Source: Pseudeuparius sepicola (taxonomy: Eukaryota > Arthropoda > Insecta > Coleoptera > Anthribidae). From it: 64,000 bases of DNA. Positions within the stretch are counted from its first letter, which is position 1; each line of letters begins with the position of its first letter. The notes below the pieces were generated by a model. That model had not been told where the DNA came from and searched no databases. It was given only the letters and a program-made list of their open reading frames with translations. Position numbers and translations under genes: made by a program. Shown piece after piece: positions 11,001-22,236 of this stretch. The DNA is taken from assembly GCA_963920635.1 (NCBI GenBank), contig OY987302.1, positions 34,695,278 to 34,759,277 of the forward strand, written 5' to 3'.

Positions 11001-11279
11001 CAATCAGGCCATCTGCCCGCTGCAAAGTAAAATGTTTTCAACCTTTTATAGCGAATAATAACGCGTTATGCTCCGACATATTTTATTTGTATAAAATGAA
11101 GCATTTTTCGTGCTGTAGATTTGCTAGAAATTATTTGCTAGGTTACTAGAACGTATATAGGTCAGTGTATCAAAACATGCGAAGACTGAATGCAGACTAT
11201 ACCACTTAGAATGTGCCGCCGATTTTTCAATTATTCCTGGTTAAATAAAAAAGAAAGTGAATGGAGTCAGCAGAATCCT

Positions 11280-11725
11280 GTCGGCCGCGGCTAGCGGTGA
11301 GTCGACAGTAGGTCAAAGGGGGGTGTGACGTCATGGCTTGCATAAACTTCAATTTGCTAAGGCGCAAGATTCCCGGAATCCAGGTTCAGGGTGGCCGTCG
11401 GTGAGAGTCTCATGACGAGACATATCCGCGGTCTGCTTCCGGCCGGCTTGAAGGTCGCGGCTGGACGTTTCATCGGGCGTTGGTCTCGAACCTTCGCCGC
11501 GGGCGGACGGTTTGATAATGACCTCGCGCTGGGGTCATACTCTGCCAACCCCTCGGACATCTTCGGCACCCCTCGGGCTAGCGCAGACCCTAGTCGGTGC
11601 GATCTGATTGGCGGGGGTGTGGCGTGGGAGAAAGTCGGGGGGTCTCGCGCAGTCGCGTCGGAGAAAGTTTGGTCACGTTTTTACCACGTTTTAGGCCCCA
11701 TAAGCATGGAGAAAGTGCGCTAGAA
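11280..11725. other. GC-rich unassigned segment
   Basis: About 450 bases much richer in G+C than the surroundings, with an open frame at 11,391-11,723 that I cannot assign. It ends where polymerase sequence restarts (CATAAAGGAATAAATTC). Its last bases (CCGGCATAGCC) are part of the 117-bp segment that reappears inside the nearby solo LTR. Confidence 0.35.
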
Positions 11726-11741
11726 CCGGCATAGCCTATCT

Positions 11742-12171
11742 ACTCATAAAGGAATAAATTCAGTGAGTAGATTTATGGAATTTGTTTTAAATCAAAGAAA
11801 GATCTTCAAAAACGTTGTTGTCATAGCACACAACGGCCAAATATTTTATTACCAGTTACGATGACACTAGACAACGTCAAATTCCTGGACTCAATAAACT
11901 ACTTTCCAATGGCCCTGTCTAAGTTACCAAAGGCGTTCGGTCTTGAAGAGCTTAAAAAAGGTTATTTTCCGCACATGTTTAATACGACTGAAAATCAAAA
12001 TTACGTGGGTCCCTTACCGGCCGTCGAATTCTATTGCCCTTATACTATGAAACCAGAAGATAGAGATACATTTTTAAATTGGTATAATGGCCACAAAGAC
12101 GATAAGTTTGACTTTCCAAAAGAAATCGTAGATTACTGCGTATCAGACGTAGAAATTCTTACACAGGCGTG
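11742..12171 (+). pseudogene. polB: polB left arm, exonuclease domain part
   Basis: Resumes the left-arm polymerase. It begins at GGAATAAATTCAGTGAG, matching the right arm. It shows the Exo II block VIAHNGQI, then has a deletion that removes the Asp following it. The frame 11,861-12,171 gives MTLDNVKFLDSINYFP, LPAVEFYCP and the Exo III block EIVDYCVSDVEILTQAC (Y-x3-D), which the right-arm copy has lost. The frame is then interrupted by the solo LTR at 12,172. Confidence 0.85.
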
Positions 12172-13758
12172 TGAGGTGCCCCGTAGATACCAACCAATTT
12201 TCTTATTTTATTTTATCAAATAATTCGATGCAATGTTAACTACTTCCTTAAAATATCTTGTTTCAAATTCATCGGGTTAGGAACCAAGCCGCCGAATATC
12301 GGGTCATAAATTTAATCGAAAAACCATGTTGCTTATATTAAGTAAGTAACGAAACACTAGGAGGAATCTGCCAGGGTTATTACTGTTCCCCGAAAAACAT
12401 GCTCCAAAACCATGTTTGTTTATAATATTCTATCCGCCGACAAACACGCGAGCGTCTAACGAACACCTGCAGACCCCGAATCACGGCGAAAACAATGTGC
12501 CCATCTGATATAAAAGGGGGTTACTCCCAAAGCAATACCGGTCGTCGCCGACCACCACTTGTAGGGCTAAGTCCTGCCCGAGAGACCAGCGAGCGTCCGA
12601 TGCCGCGCCAGCCATGAGAAGAAGCCGTAGAAGATCCGGCATAGCCTATCTACTCATAAAGGAATAAATTCAGTGAGTAGATTTATGGAATTTGTTTTAA
12701 ATCAAAGAAAGATCTTCAAAAACGTTGTTGTCATAGCACACAACGGCCAAATCACGGCGAAAACAATGTGCCCATCTGATATAAAAGGGGGTTACTCCCA
12801 AAGCAATACCGGTCGTCGCCGACCACCACTTGTAGGGCTAAGTCCTGCCCGAGAGACCAGCGAGCGTCCGATGCCGCGCCAGCCATGAGAAGAAGCCGTA
12901 GAAGATCCCGAGTTGCAAGGCGTAGTACTGCCCGAGATATCATCCAGTGTCTGCCGCCTAGCCTGCTATAGAATCAACCCCAGAACCGGCCTTAGTACAG
13001 TTACTGCCCGTTGAACTGACCAAAAAGTAAGCGATTGAATTTTGTTTTGTTGGGTTTTGTCGACTGAGTTGCCTTTCTCTTTCCAGTTAATTCATTTATT
13101 TGATTTTATTTTATTTAGAATGCTATTAGTGTTTACTTGGTGCGTCGTTTATTTTTAAAGGATGGTTATATTTTGTCATATTATTTTAAAACTGTCGTTA
13201 CAGTTCTGAATATTTACGCTAAATTTTGGGTATTTTGAAATGCGATTTTGTGCCAATTTCGAATCCTTTTTAGGAATTTACATATTTTTATTATCGTTTG
13301 TGTGATCAGGCTAACTAACTTGTGTGCCTATAATTTGGATATTATTCTTGGAATATTTTGAGCTACATTTACGTACTATTTCTGCAGGTTTTGTTATCAG
13401 TTTATGCTATAAGCTAATATTGTTCGCCACCTAGGTTTAAAACCAATTACTAAAATTTATAGATAATTATTTTGTGCTAAACGTTTTATTATCGATTCTT
13501 TTTTGTTATATTTACTTAGGAATATTTTAATAATTCATTTTGTTCACGTTTGTGCATTCTCAAGTCATTTTTCTGTAGTTTTAACTGTAATAATTTATAC
13601 GCCATAGGCGTACCATTTACTTTTTCAATAAATATGTATTAAAATTCCCCCGTTGTTTCCGTTAATCCTTAGACTCACACCAAAAATAAATTAACTTATG
13701 GACCATCTTAAACATACCGCTCGACCAACTAACATCTAAACCAAAGGTGGGCAAAATA
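12172..13758 (+). mobile_element. Solo LTR of the host Gypsy family in polB
   Basis: Starts TGAGGTGCCCCGTAG and ends GGTGGGCAAAATA, with a 4-bp duplication CGTG at 12,168-12,171 and 13,759-13,762. Removal restores polymerase codons (Gln-Ala-Cys-Leu-Val-Phe-Arg). It is homologous along its length to the 3' LTR at 27,917-29,098, so the same retrotransposon family struck twice. It carries TATAAAAG-type promoter sequence at about 12,509 and 12,780 and AATAAA at 13,627. It is about 400 bases longer than the 3' LTR, mostly because of a 271-bp internal duplication. Confidence 0.92.
12480..12907 (+). repeat. Chimeric 271-bp duplication inside the solo LTR
   Basis: LTR sequence beginning ATCACGGCGAAAACAATG occurs at 12,480-12,636 and 12,751-12,907. 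Between the copies (about 12,635-12,752) lies a 117-bp segment identical by eye to polymerase-flank sequence at 11,726-11,841. LTR and polymerase pieces alternate, which a simple insertion does not explain. Confidence 0.88.
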
Positions 13759-14071
13759 CGTGCCTTGTATTCCGCACTCAACTGATGGAAGTTGGAAACG
13801 TATGCCCTTTTACAGAAGCATGTACCATACCCTCGGCCTGTAGCAAAATTTTCAGACGCAATTTTCTTAAACCCCAAACCGTAGGCATTATTCCTAAGAA
13901 CGGCTACAGATGGCGCAATAACCAGTCAAAAATAGCAACCATGTGGCTTATTAGCGAAGCAAATCGTAGAGGCATAGATATAATGCATGCAGCCAAAGAG
14001 AGAGAAGTTACTTTAGCTGGAGTGAAAGTCGACGGGTATTGCGAATCGACAAATCAGGTCTTTGAGTTTCA
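13759..14071 (+). pseudogene. polB: polB left arm, segment after the solo LTR
   Basis: Continues the polymerase after the LTR: CLVFRTQLMEVGNVCPFTEA, then CSKIFRRNFLKP, IIPKNGYRW and STNQVFEF. This corresponds to the region between exonuclease and polymerase domains. It is more open than the right-arm copy, which has a stop after FLKP. It is interrupted at 14,072 by a MITE inside the codons for Val-Phe-Glu-Phe-Arg. Confidence 0.82.
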
Positions 14072-14868
14072 CCTGGACCAACACTATATTAAAGACCTGT
14101 GCATAGCGCTGTTTCAAGCGATCGCCACTGGCGCTACACGACGAAACAAATTTACACGGTGGTTTTAGTTAAAACAGCATTGTTGCAGAATCTTTTATAA
14201 AATAAAAACATGTAGATATGTTTTAATTGTGTTAATATTCAAAAAAAAAAAATTTGTTTGTATTTGGTACCTTTTGGTTTGAAACGCAGTCCATGGCTAG
14301 TTGTAGTATGTGAAAGCATAAAACGCATTAGATTTTTCAGGTTCTTCTTTATATGGAGGACTATTGGTTCGCTTTGAAGCTATAAACAAAATTTTCTATT
14401 TTCATTCCTGCATACGTTAAAAAATACTCTTCCAAAATAATATCTTTAATTTTCGCTTCTTCAGCTGATTGATCAGATCATACCATAATTCCAAAATACT
14501 GTTTATTCTTCTGCAATTCACCTAATGGTCTGTGCATACCATTTTCTTCATGTGCGCGAAAATTTCATGTTTTTTTCATGTTCACAAACAAATCTACCTC
14601 GAAAAGCCGTATTAATAGGATAAAACTGACAAATACTGGAAGCAAAGACAATTTGTTACCGTAAAAAGAAGGTAAATCGTAATAAAGCTGGATATTTAAT
14701 TTTTTTGATTTTTTAAACGTCAGAAACTGACATACCAATAGCCACAGAATACCCCCATATAACCTATAATAAGTCGCCATTTTTTTCGTCGTGTAGCGCC
14801 GCCCCAATCCGTAAACAACAATGAAATATGACGGAATGCTCGGGTCTTTAATATAGTGTTGGTCCAGG
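14072..14868. mobile_element. 0.8-kb MITE inserted in polB, TTTCA duplication
   Basis: Perfect terminal inverted repeats begin CCTGGACCAACACTATATT and continue through AAAGACC. A second, subterminal inverted repeat (GGCGCTACACGACGAAA) follows. The flanking duplication is best read as TTTCA at 14,067-14,071 and 14,869-14,873. The right-arm polymerase has the empty site (TTTGAGTTTCGCGGATG). A minus-strand open frame at 14,565-14,807 has no known family. The superfamily is undetermined; a 3-bp reading (TTC, element ACCTGG...CCAGGT) is also possible. Confidence 0.85.
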
Positions 14869-15706
14869 TTTCACGGATGCTACTTTCACGGGTGTCCACG
14901 CTGTATTAAATACAATAGGGAAAGATCTACCTACGACGACCACACAGTCACTATGGAGAATAGATACGAGGCGACGCTTGCCAAAACGGAACGCTTACGA
15001 TGCCTAGGTTACGAAGTTGTCGAAAGGTGGGAATGCGACTTTAGCAAATAACTGACCCCAGAGCTGGAAAAATCGCTCGAGAAGCATGCCCTACTGGCTA
15101 ATCTTCCTCTAAACCCTCGAGACACGTTCTACGGTGGTCGCACCGGTGCCGTAAAACTGTATTATAAAGTAAAACCGGGGGAGAAGATCAAATATGTCGA
15201 CGTTTGCTCGCTCTATCCCTGGGTGTGTGAATACGGGAAGTACCCCGTAGGGCACCTACATGTACATGTAGGAGAGGAATGTACTCGGGTAGATTTAACT
15301 AAGGCAGATGGGTTGATTAAATGCAAGATCCTCCCACCAAAAAATTTGTATCACCCCGTGCTACCCATGAAAATGAACAACAAGTTAATGTTTGCCCTAT
15401 GTCGCACTTGTAGCGAGAAGCAATATGAAGAAGATTGCGATCATAGCGATAAAGACAGGGCGCTAAATGGTACGTGGGTTATAGACGAAGTCCTCAAGGC
15501 TATCGAGAAAGGGACATAAACGAAATCTGTCAGTACAAAATTAATCAGTACGACAAAGAATCAAACTCCGGGGGTCTGTTTTCCGAGATGACGAACAAAT
15601 TTATAAAAATCAAGCAGGAAGCGTCCGGTTGGCCCTCTGCATGCTGCACCAATGCGGAAAGGGAAGCGTACATAGAAGCCTTCCTAAATAGCGAAGGCAT
15701 ACAATT
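14869..15706 (+). pseudogene. polB: polB left arm, palm start (motif A)
   Basis: Continues the polymerase with a Cys/His-rich strip, then motif A (YVDVCSLYPW, catalytic Asp), then a long insert with MKMNNKLMFALCRTC and HSDKDRALNGTWVIDEVLKA. A frameshift lies after IEKG near 15,510, and a second frame carries it on to about 15,706 (EGIQL). There homology to the right arm ends abruptly and unrelated GC-rich sequence begins. Motifs B and C are absent from this arm. Confidence 0.85.
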
Positions 15707-16681
15707 GGACACGCGCGGAGAATGCTGGCGGGCGCGCCCGAGTGTTGCTGAATACATCATTTACGAGAATAATGGACCCCTTATTCTTCGAAACACATCG
15801 ATAACCCCAAAAATATACCTCTTGAACGGCTGATGGGAAAAAGTCGGCATGTAGCGCAAACGATTTTGCTACCCCCAACCTGAGGTGGGATGAAATCCCG
15901 GGGCGGCTAAATTCATACTGAGTAGCGCGCCCTGTTGGAAGTAGCATCTCCAGCAGTTTTCGCGACAGAGCGTAATAGTTCAGTCGCTTTGAAGTACTAT
16001 GCGTATAGATGGCGTTGAAGTATTTTGTATTTTTTGTTTGTTTTAACGCGTTACGCTATAAAGAGGGCGGCCGTCGAAACATGCAAATCGTAGACACCTA
16101 AGATTTTTAAACGTAGGCCTAATGTTTGCCCTAGCAGTACGCTCTTCAACGGAAAATTATGCCTAGCGTTCTAATCTGCCGAGTGCTAAACATCGAATGT
16201 AATTTCTTGCTATATCGTCGTTTTGAATTTTACCCACTTTTCGTGTACGCCCGCGTGAAATGAAGAGAAAGGTGTAATCGTGAGAATTTGTGACTCAGCA
16301 CAAAAGCTCTGACGAGAGGCAGATCTAAAAATAACCAAGTGTACAGACTGTCTCAAGTCCATCCAAGAAGATTCATATGTGAGATCATTGAATAATTTTC
16401 GACGATAAGTTTGGGTTGGAAAAAAATCATACTTTAAGGGAAGTAATGTTTATTAACCAAATATTTACAGGTACACATTAAATATACGTTTAAGTATATA
16501 AGCATATATTTACTTTTTTAGGCTATATAAGTTTAAATTATACGACTTCAAGCATATACAGGTGTAAATTATTGGTAATACAAAATAAAAATGACTTTAA
16601 ATATTAACACAGATATACCTAAATACTAGCTTAGTGTAACAATCGATCTAGCATAGTAAAAACGAAAGGATTACTCTGATT
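15707..16681. other. Unpaired centre of the palindromic Polinton
   Basis: The GC-rich left half (15,707-16,100) contains a TATA-like GCTATAAAG at about 16,053. The AT-rich right half (16,430-16,681) is probably the 3' untranslated region of the right-arm polymerase; on the minus strand an AATAAA lies at about 16,448. No gene is recognised. Short open frames overlapping 15,684-15,947 look like chance. Confidence 0.5.
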
Positions 16682-19600
16682 TCAGTCTTTTGTAGCCATA
16701 AGGTACAGAATCGTAGTCTTCCACACGACGCCTTTTTTTAAATTAACGCGAAAGATTTTCTTTTCTTGTACGGTAACTACTTCGTGTTCTTTTGTGCGTC
16801 TGATGTTTGTCTCTGTTATATACACCGGCGGATTTTCCCGCAAAACCATGTCTCTCAGTTTGGTAAAGTTTACCAGCTTTGAAGAGTTATACGTGATTCT
16901 AATACCCTTCGCCTTGCACACCTCATGGTATTTATTAGTGGAAGGTGTGTAGGCGAGGTAGGCGTACAGTTTAGGCCCACCAGACGTAAATTCCGTAATA
17001 TAAGTACCAGGACCTAATTCCTCTAGCTCATCGGTCATTTCACCCAAACAGGTTCCCGTAGGTATGTCATCTTCACCAGGTTTCGATACGTAGATAACGC
17101 TATCCGTATCATAATAGAGGACCCTCTCACCCAGTTGTTCCAGGTAAGTGTACAGCTTGAGACGAGCTTGGGTTGTGGTGTAAGATGCGATAGCTACATT
17201 TATCTTGGAAAGGGGGCTATAGCTTTCTTGTTTAAATGACCAATTTACCATCAGTGTGGTTTCGTTAATAGCGGTCGCTGCATTGACATCTATAGCGGGA
17301 TCTTGGAGCATGTTAAAAACTTCGTCGGGTTTGTTAATTATACTCGTTTTTGCTTGGTTCTCTCTTTGACCAAACTTGCCGCAAAAACTATTGAGAATAA
17401 GCTTAGCTAGACATCTCAGCCCCGGGTTTTTGACAATTTTAGCGAACTCCAATTGAATGCCTTCGCTATTTAGGAAGACTTCTATGTACGCTTCCCTTTC
17501 CGCCTTGGTGCAGCATGCAGAGGGCTAACCGGACGCTTCCTGCTTGGTTTTTATAAATTTGTTTATCATCTCGGAAAACAGACCCCCGGAGTTTGATTCT
17601 TTGTCGTACTGATTAATTTGTACTGCCAGATTTCGTTTATGTCCAAAAGTTTATACCCTTTCTCGATAGCCTTGAGGACTTCGTCTATAACCCACGTACC
17701 ATTTAGCGCCCTGTCTTCATCGCTATGATCGCAATCTTCTTCATATTGCTTCTCGCTACAAGTGCGACATAGGGCAAACATTAATTTGTTGTTCATTTTC
17801 ATGGGTGATACAAATTTTTTGGTGGGAGGATCTTGCATTTAATCAACCCATCTGCCTTAGTTAAATCTACCCGAGTACATCCCTCTCCTACATGTACATG
17901 TGGGTGCCCTACGGGGTACTTCCCGTATTTACACACCCAGGGATAGAGCGAGCAAACGTCGACATATTTGATCTTCTCCCCCGGTTTTACTTTATAATAC
18001 AGTTTTACGGCACCGGTGCGACCACCGTAGAACGTGTCTCGAGGGTTTAGAGGAAGATTAGCCAGTAGGGCATGCTTTTCGAGCGATTTTACCAGTTCTG
18101 GGGTCAGTTATTTGCGAAAGTCGCATTCCCACCTTTCGACAACTTCGTAACCTAGACATCGTAAGCGTTCCGTTTTGGCAAGCGTCGCCTCGTATCTATT
18201 CTCAATAGTGGCTGTGTGGTCGTCGTAGGTAGATCTTTCCCTATTGTATTTAATACAGCGTTCACACCCGTGAAAGTAGCATCCGCGAAACTCAAAGACC
18301 TGATTTGTCGATTCGCAATACCCTTCGTTCACTCCAGCTAAAGTGACTTCTCTCCCTTTGGCTCCATATCTATGCCTCTATGATTTTCTTCGCTAGTAAG
18401 CCACATGGTTGCTATTTTTGACTGGTTATCGCGCCATCTGTAGCCGTTCTTAGGAATAATGCCTACGGTTTAGGGTTTAAGAAAATTGCGTCTGAAAATT
18501 TTGCTACAGGCCGAGGGTATGGTACATGCTTCCGTAAAAAGGCATACGTTTCCAACTTCCATCAGTTGAGTGCGGAATATAAGGCACTTATCGTCTTTGT
18601 GGCCATTATACCAATTTAAAAATGTATCTCTATTTTCTGGTTTCATAGTATCAGGGCAATAGAATTCGACGGCCGGTAAGGGACCCACGTAATTTTGATT
18701 TTCAGTCGTATTAAACATGTGCGGAAAAGAACCTTTTTTAAGCTCTGCAAGACCGAACGCCTTTGGTAACTTAGACAGGGCTATTGGAAAGTAGTTTATT
18801 GAGTCCAGGAATTTGACGTTGTCTAGTGTCATCGTAACTAATTTTGTACCTCTAGTAATCAATTCGGGCGTTAGATCTGTCTCAGTTAATATATAATTCG
18901 ATAGAACCTGGTGATCAAATATTTGGCCGTTGTGTGCTATGACAACGTTTTTAAGATCTTTCTTTGATTTAAAACAAATTCCATAAATCTACTCACTGAA
19001 TTTATTCCTTTGAGTTTTTGTAGTCTTAACCCGCACGTTGAAAAGTTGTTGGTCACTACTGGTATTTATGCACGCAGAACAACGCTGGGCAAACACGCAC
19101 AAATTCGGCTCAGGTAGTTTTTGGTTCTCATTTATACATTTTTGTTGCATCGTCTCGAGATCATAAAATATAAACAGAAGATTATCGGTTTTTGGACGCC
19201 CCTCATCCACCTGCATGTAACATAAATGTTGCCCAGGTTGGTGTTTATTACAAATCGCGCAGAAAATCTCTCCACAAACATGGTCTCTATTTTTCTTAAC
19301 ACTTTTTAAGAAATGACTGCAGCGTCTTATTTCTACACACACCGACCCCCTCTTTCCTCGACCCCTTAGGTGGTTATTAAAGCAGTTTTGACTTTTGAAA
19401 GTGCGATTCCATTCCTGGCAGTGTTTTCTTTCTTCTCCTAGGCACAATGGTGAATGCTGACACGCGTGACAAGTTCTACCGCACCGGTGTTTATCTTTGT
19501 GATCGTAAAGTATGTTACAGCTGTCACAAAAATAGTCGCAAATAAAGGCAGCCGTCAGTGACGTAATCACGTTATAGTGATTTTCATGATACAGTAAATT

Positions 19601-20253
19601 TAGATTTTTGTCGCCTCCAGTTCCTTTAAAAATTACATCACGACCTTTCACTCCGTATTTGTATAAAACAATATTAAAATCCTTCAATTGTTGTTAACTT
19701 GGGCTTCCTCCAATCCTCCAATAAGCTATAGGCGCGTTGTCTTTGTAGTTTTCCAATATCCCTACGGACTTTTCTATACTCTGGATCTTTCTTTACGTGT
19801 GCCATAGCCACCACCAAGGCACGAGGCAGGCAGAGGTTATGTTTATTATTTATTACAACAATGCCTTTTCGCATGCCACATTCTTCACTAAAACTGTTGT
19901 ATTTCGACCCTCTACCTTTCCCTGCAGGCATACGGATCGTGGTGACTCCCAACACTCAAGGCTTCTCAATTGCTTTGAAAAATGTCGGAAAGTACACCCC
20001 ATACCTCTTGAACCGTAATTTTCGAAGCCTCTTTGAACCCCATCCAACCCTCGTCCTTTTGAAACGCGGGGCTGTCTGTTGGCTGTAATTCATTGGTCGC
20101 GTGTAAGATGGCATCCTTTATTGCGGTCATAGCCCAGTCACTGGCCTCCTTGTTTTCAGATACCGCCTTGATCTTGAAATGCAAGCGTCTACCAGACATA
20201 TTAAAACGTCTGGCACGCTGCGTACAATTTTGAATAACTTCGAACTTTTCCAT
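16682..20253 (-). pseudogene. polB: Protein-primed family B DNA polymerase, right arm
   Basis: The more complete copy. It starts at the ATG complementary to 20,251-20,253 (MEKFEVIQNCTQ) and ends at 16,682. In order it shows a roughly 100-residue N-terminal domain, an OTU-like Cys/His region (NLCLPRAL, HYNVITSL), a Cys/His-rich strip likely to bind zinc (CDSC...CGRTCHAC...CAICNKHQ), Exo I (FIFYDLETMQ), Exo II (VIAHNGQIFDHQ), polymerase motif A (YVDVCSLYPW), motif B (LILNSFCGKFGQR) and motif C (YYDTDSVIYV). This is the pPolB family that replicates Polintons from a terminal protein. Exo III is deleted (63 bases near 18,597), and there are at least four frameshifts or stops (near 19,966, 19,690, 19,010, 18,470, 18,108). 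The N-terminal protease idea is inference; the polymerase identity is firm. Confidence 0.93.
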
Positions 20254-20359
20254 TTTAATAATTTGTACGACACTCTTAGATTCGACTGTCGAAACGTTCA
20301 AGTGCTCGGTCCTGTGCGAGTTTTGCAGGACTGAACCACTCGCAGCGACAGCTAAACAT

Positions 20360-20396
20360 AGAATGACAAGACAGGTTTTCCACTCCTCCTTTTATA
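20360..20396 (-). promoter_or_regulatory. polB core promoter, right arm
   Basis: On the minus strand TATAAAAG lies at 20,396-20,389, with the TCATTC initiator around 20,365-20,360, the same layout as in the left arm. The leader GAGTGGTTCAG follows, then the ATG at 20,253. Confidence 0.6.
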
Positions 20397-21279
20397 TGGA
20401 AGCGCGCGCGACCAAACATGTCGCGACAAATATCTCCGTTTTTCTCAGTACTCGACGCAAGTCCCCGTACCCGTTTTTCTTGGTACACCGTTCAAGCCTC
20501 GACAAGCTTTTCGGCCTCTACCGTCGACCAAGACTTTACTCCACATGCCAAACGCCGAGCGCCGTCAAGCGCCGCTACGAATATTTCCGACGCCCGAATT
20601 CGCCGGCAGCGTTTAGCTCCGATATTTTCGAACTGTGGAGTGGGAATGAGTCACCGGGAGGGGAGCGCTGGCACGCGTTTGCAGTGCGATAGTTGTTCGA
20701 TGATGTATAGAAATGCACGGCCGCCGGGCCGTTTGCGAATGAGGCTTCTCGCTGCCGGTGGCTGGGCCGCTGGCACGCGACTGCTTAGATGTTTACGCTT
20801 TGAACAGTAGATTGCATATGGGTCCGCGGTAGGACCTTACATCTCTCCCCACTCCGGTCGGGCTCCAGCCGAAATGGTATGCAATCAGCGCGAACGCATT
20901 TCGCCAATTTGCCTGACGTTTAGCCTCGATATTTTCGAACCGTCGTTTGCGAATCAGAAAGGGAGCACGCGACTGCTTATTGCCCGAGGACAGCTTCTAA
21001 CTCGACCTAGATGATTCCTCGGCGGACAACTGGTTGGTAAAAACATGTTGGTACAAATCTACTTTATAGGAATTTCGCGAGATTTCTTAGAAATCGAATG
21101 TCGTGACAAATCTAGCGTTTTTCTAGGAATTTAGCGAAGAAAGATTTCTTAGAAATTTTAAAACATGCTAGGACAAATCTACCGTTTTTTGTGCATCGCA
21201 TTTTGTAAAAGGATAATTTTTGGTAAGTGAAAAAACAAATTAACACAGACATTTTATTAAGGTTATATTGTAACATTTC

Positions 21280-21606
21280 AAACTAAGGGTATCTATACAG
21301 AAAGCCGTAAATTGATTATATTTATTGATGTGTTGCACTAGTCTAGACGCATAACCCCTTCGACGGTATTCCTCCAGGGTAAAAATAAAATTGAGATTTT
21401 TCGGGTTGGCGTGTTTGTTTAAAGGGTCGAACCATTTTTGACATTAAGGCAAATGAAGCCGGCTTAGCATCGACGTACAATATATAACACGATATTTTCT
21501 TATCTTGGCACCATTGATCGAACACGGCTGCAATGGCATTTCTGACCCCTACTTGTCTTATTTTGTTTACGGCTTGTTGGTCAAAAAAGAAGCTAATCTC
21601 GTCCAT
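21280..21606 (-). pseudogene. GNAT-like gene, right arm (truncated)
   Basis: Starts at the ATG complementary to 21,604-21,606: MDEISFFFDQQAVNKIRQVG, followed by a run identical or nearly so to the left copy (ISCYILYVDAKPASF). This arm preserves the intact N-terminal frame that the left arm lost. It then frameshifts after LMSKM and lacks about 70 bases before the stop region, so neither arm has a complete gene. The acetyl-CoA motif is present but out of frame. Confidence 0.6.
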
Positions 21607-22159
21607 GTTGCGTCCTCGTGCCACTCGACCGATTTTTCGGCAGAGTCGATGAACCACTCACAACGAAAGCTAAATACAGAATGACAGCTCCTCCAGTCGA
21701 CCTCGTGACGTCAGAATTTTTTTATGTGGTCTATTAAGGCCGTTCAATTGCGTGAATGCCCCTATTTTCAGCGAACAGATTTTACGCTGTGGTAAAAATT
21801 CCACCGGCATCATTTCGTCAGCGGGGGACCTAGTTGAGCCAACAGCTGATGCGTATCTCGCGGTGGTGGTCTCTCGCGCCCTCGGCCATCTTCCCCTGCA
21901 ACGCTCTGTTGGAATTATTTGGCCTTTAGGCCTTGTAAGGTCATCAAAAAGCCGATTTTGCCAAAAAGCGCTAATATGTCGGAGAGATGCTGAGTCATCG
22001 CGACGTGCGCACATTCATCGGAGATTTTACGCTGGGACTTAATTACGATTTTTGTCGAGGTGAACCCCTCGGCCATCTTCGGCACCGGTCCCACCCTCGC
22101 ACCAAGGCTTGTTGCTATTCTTCGAGATTCTAGCTTACAAAATTGTAATATTTTCAATT

Positions 22160-22236
22160 GCGTCGATGGTTCAGTTAGTCAGAGCGTCGGATTTAATTAC
22201 GATGGTCTTAGGTTCGATTCCTAGTGCGATTTTTTT
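22160..22236 (+). other. tRNA-like motif with T-run, right arm
   Basis: Box A TGGTTCAGTTAGTCAGAGC (D-stem GTTC/GAGC pairs fully) and box B GGTTCGATTCC (T-stem TTAGG/CCTAG pairs), followed by seven T residues at 22,230-22,236, a pol III terminator. The acceptor stem does not pair well and the anticodon stem is weak, so aminoacylation is unlikely. It could be a pol III-transcribed tRNA relic. Confidence 0.55.

Larger units (their letters stand above)
4504..11725. other. 7.2-kb AT-rich repeat block inside left-arm polB
   Basis: This block replaces about 460 bases of polymerase sequence that the right arm has. It holds no convincing complete gene. Visible content: a recurring motif containing CCTAATTTACAA and ACTACCTATTGGCTTTTAA at roughly 4798, 5200, 5880, 7352 and 7667; a 128-bp tandem array (6240-6840); a 280-290 bp tandem pair (7378-7937); a diverged direct repeat (5723-5815 and 7108-7205); a degenerate array (8750-11,000); a GNAT/Polinton fragment (9996-10,620); and a GC-rich end (11,280-11,725). 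I could not find clean terminal repeats or a duplication, so it may be several insertions. Confidence 0.6.

Noticed and set aside
13785..14168. Single gene of 127 codons
   Set aside because: The first part is polymerase and the last 33 codons belong to the MITE, so it is a chimera of an insertion.
16054..16100. Possible promoter GCTATAAAG in the Polinton centre
   Set aside because: No initiator or downstream gene supports it; recorded only as part of the centre.
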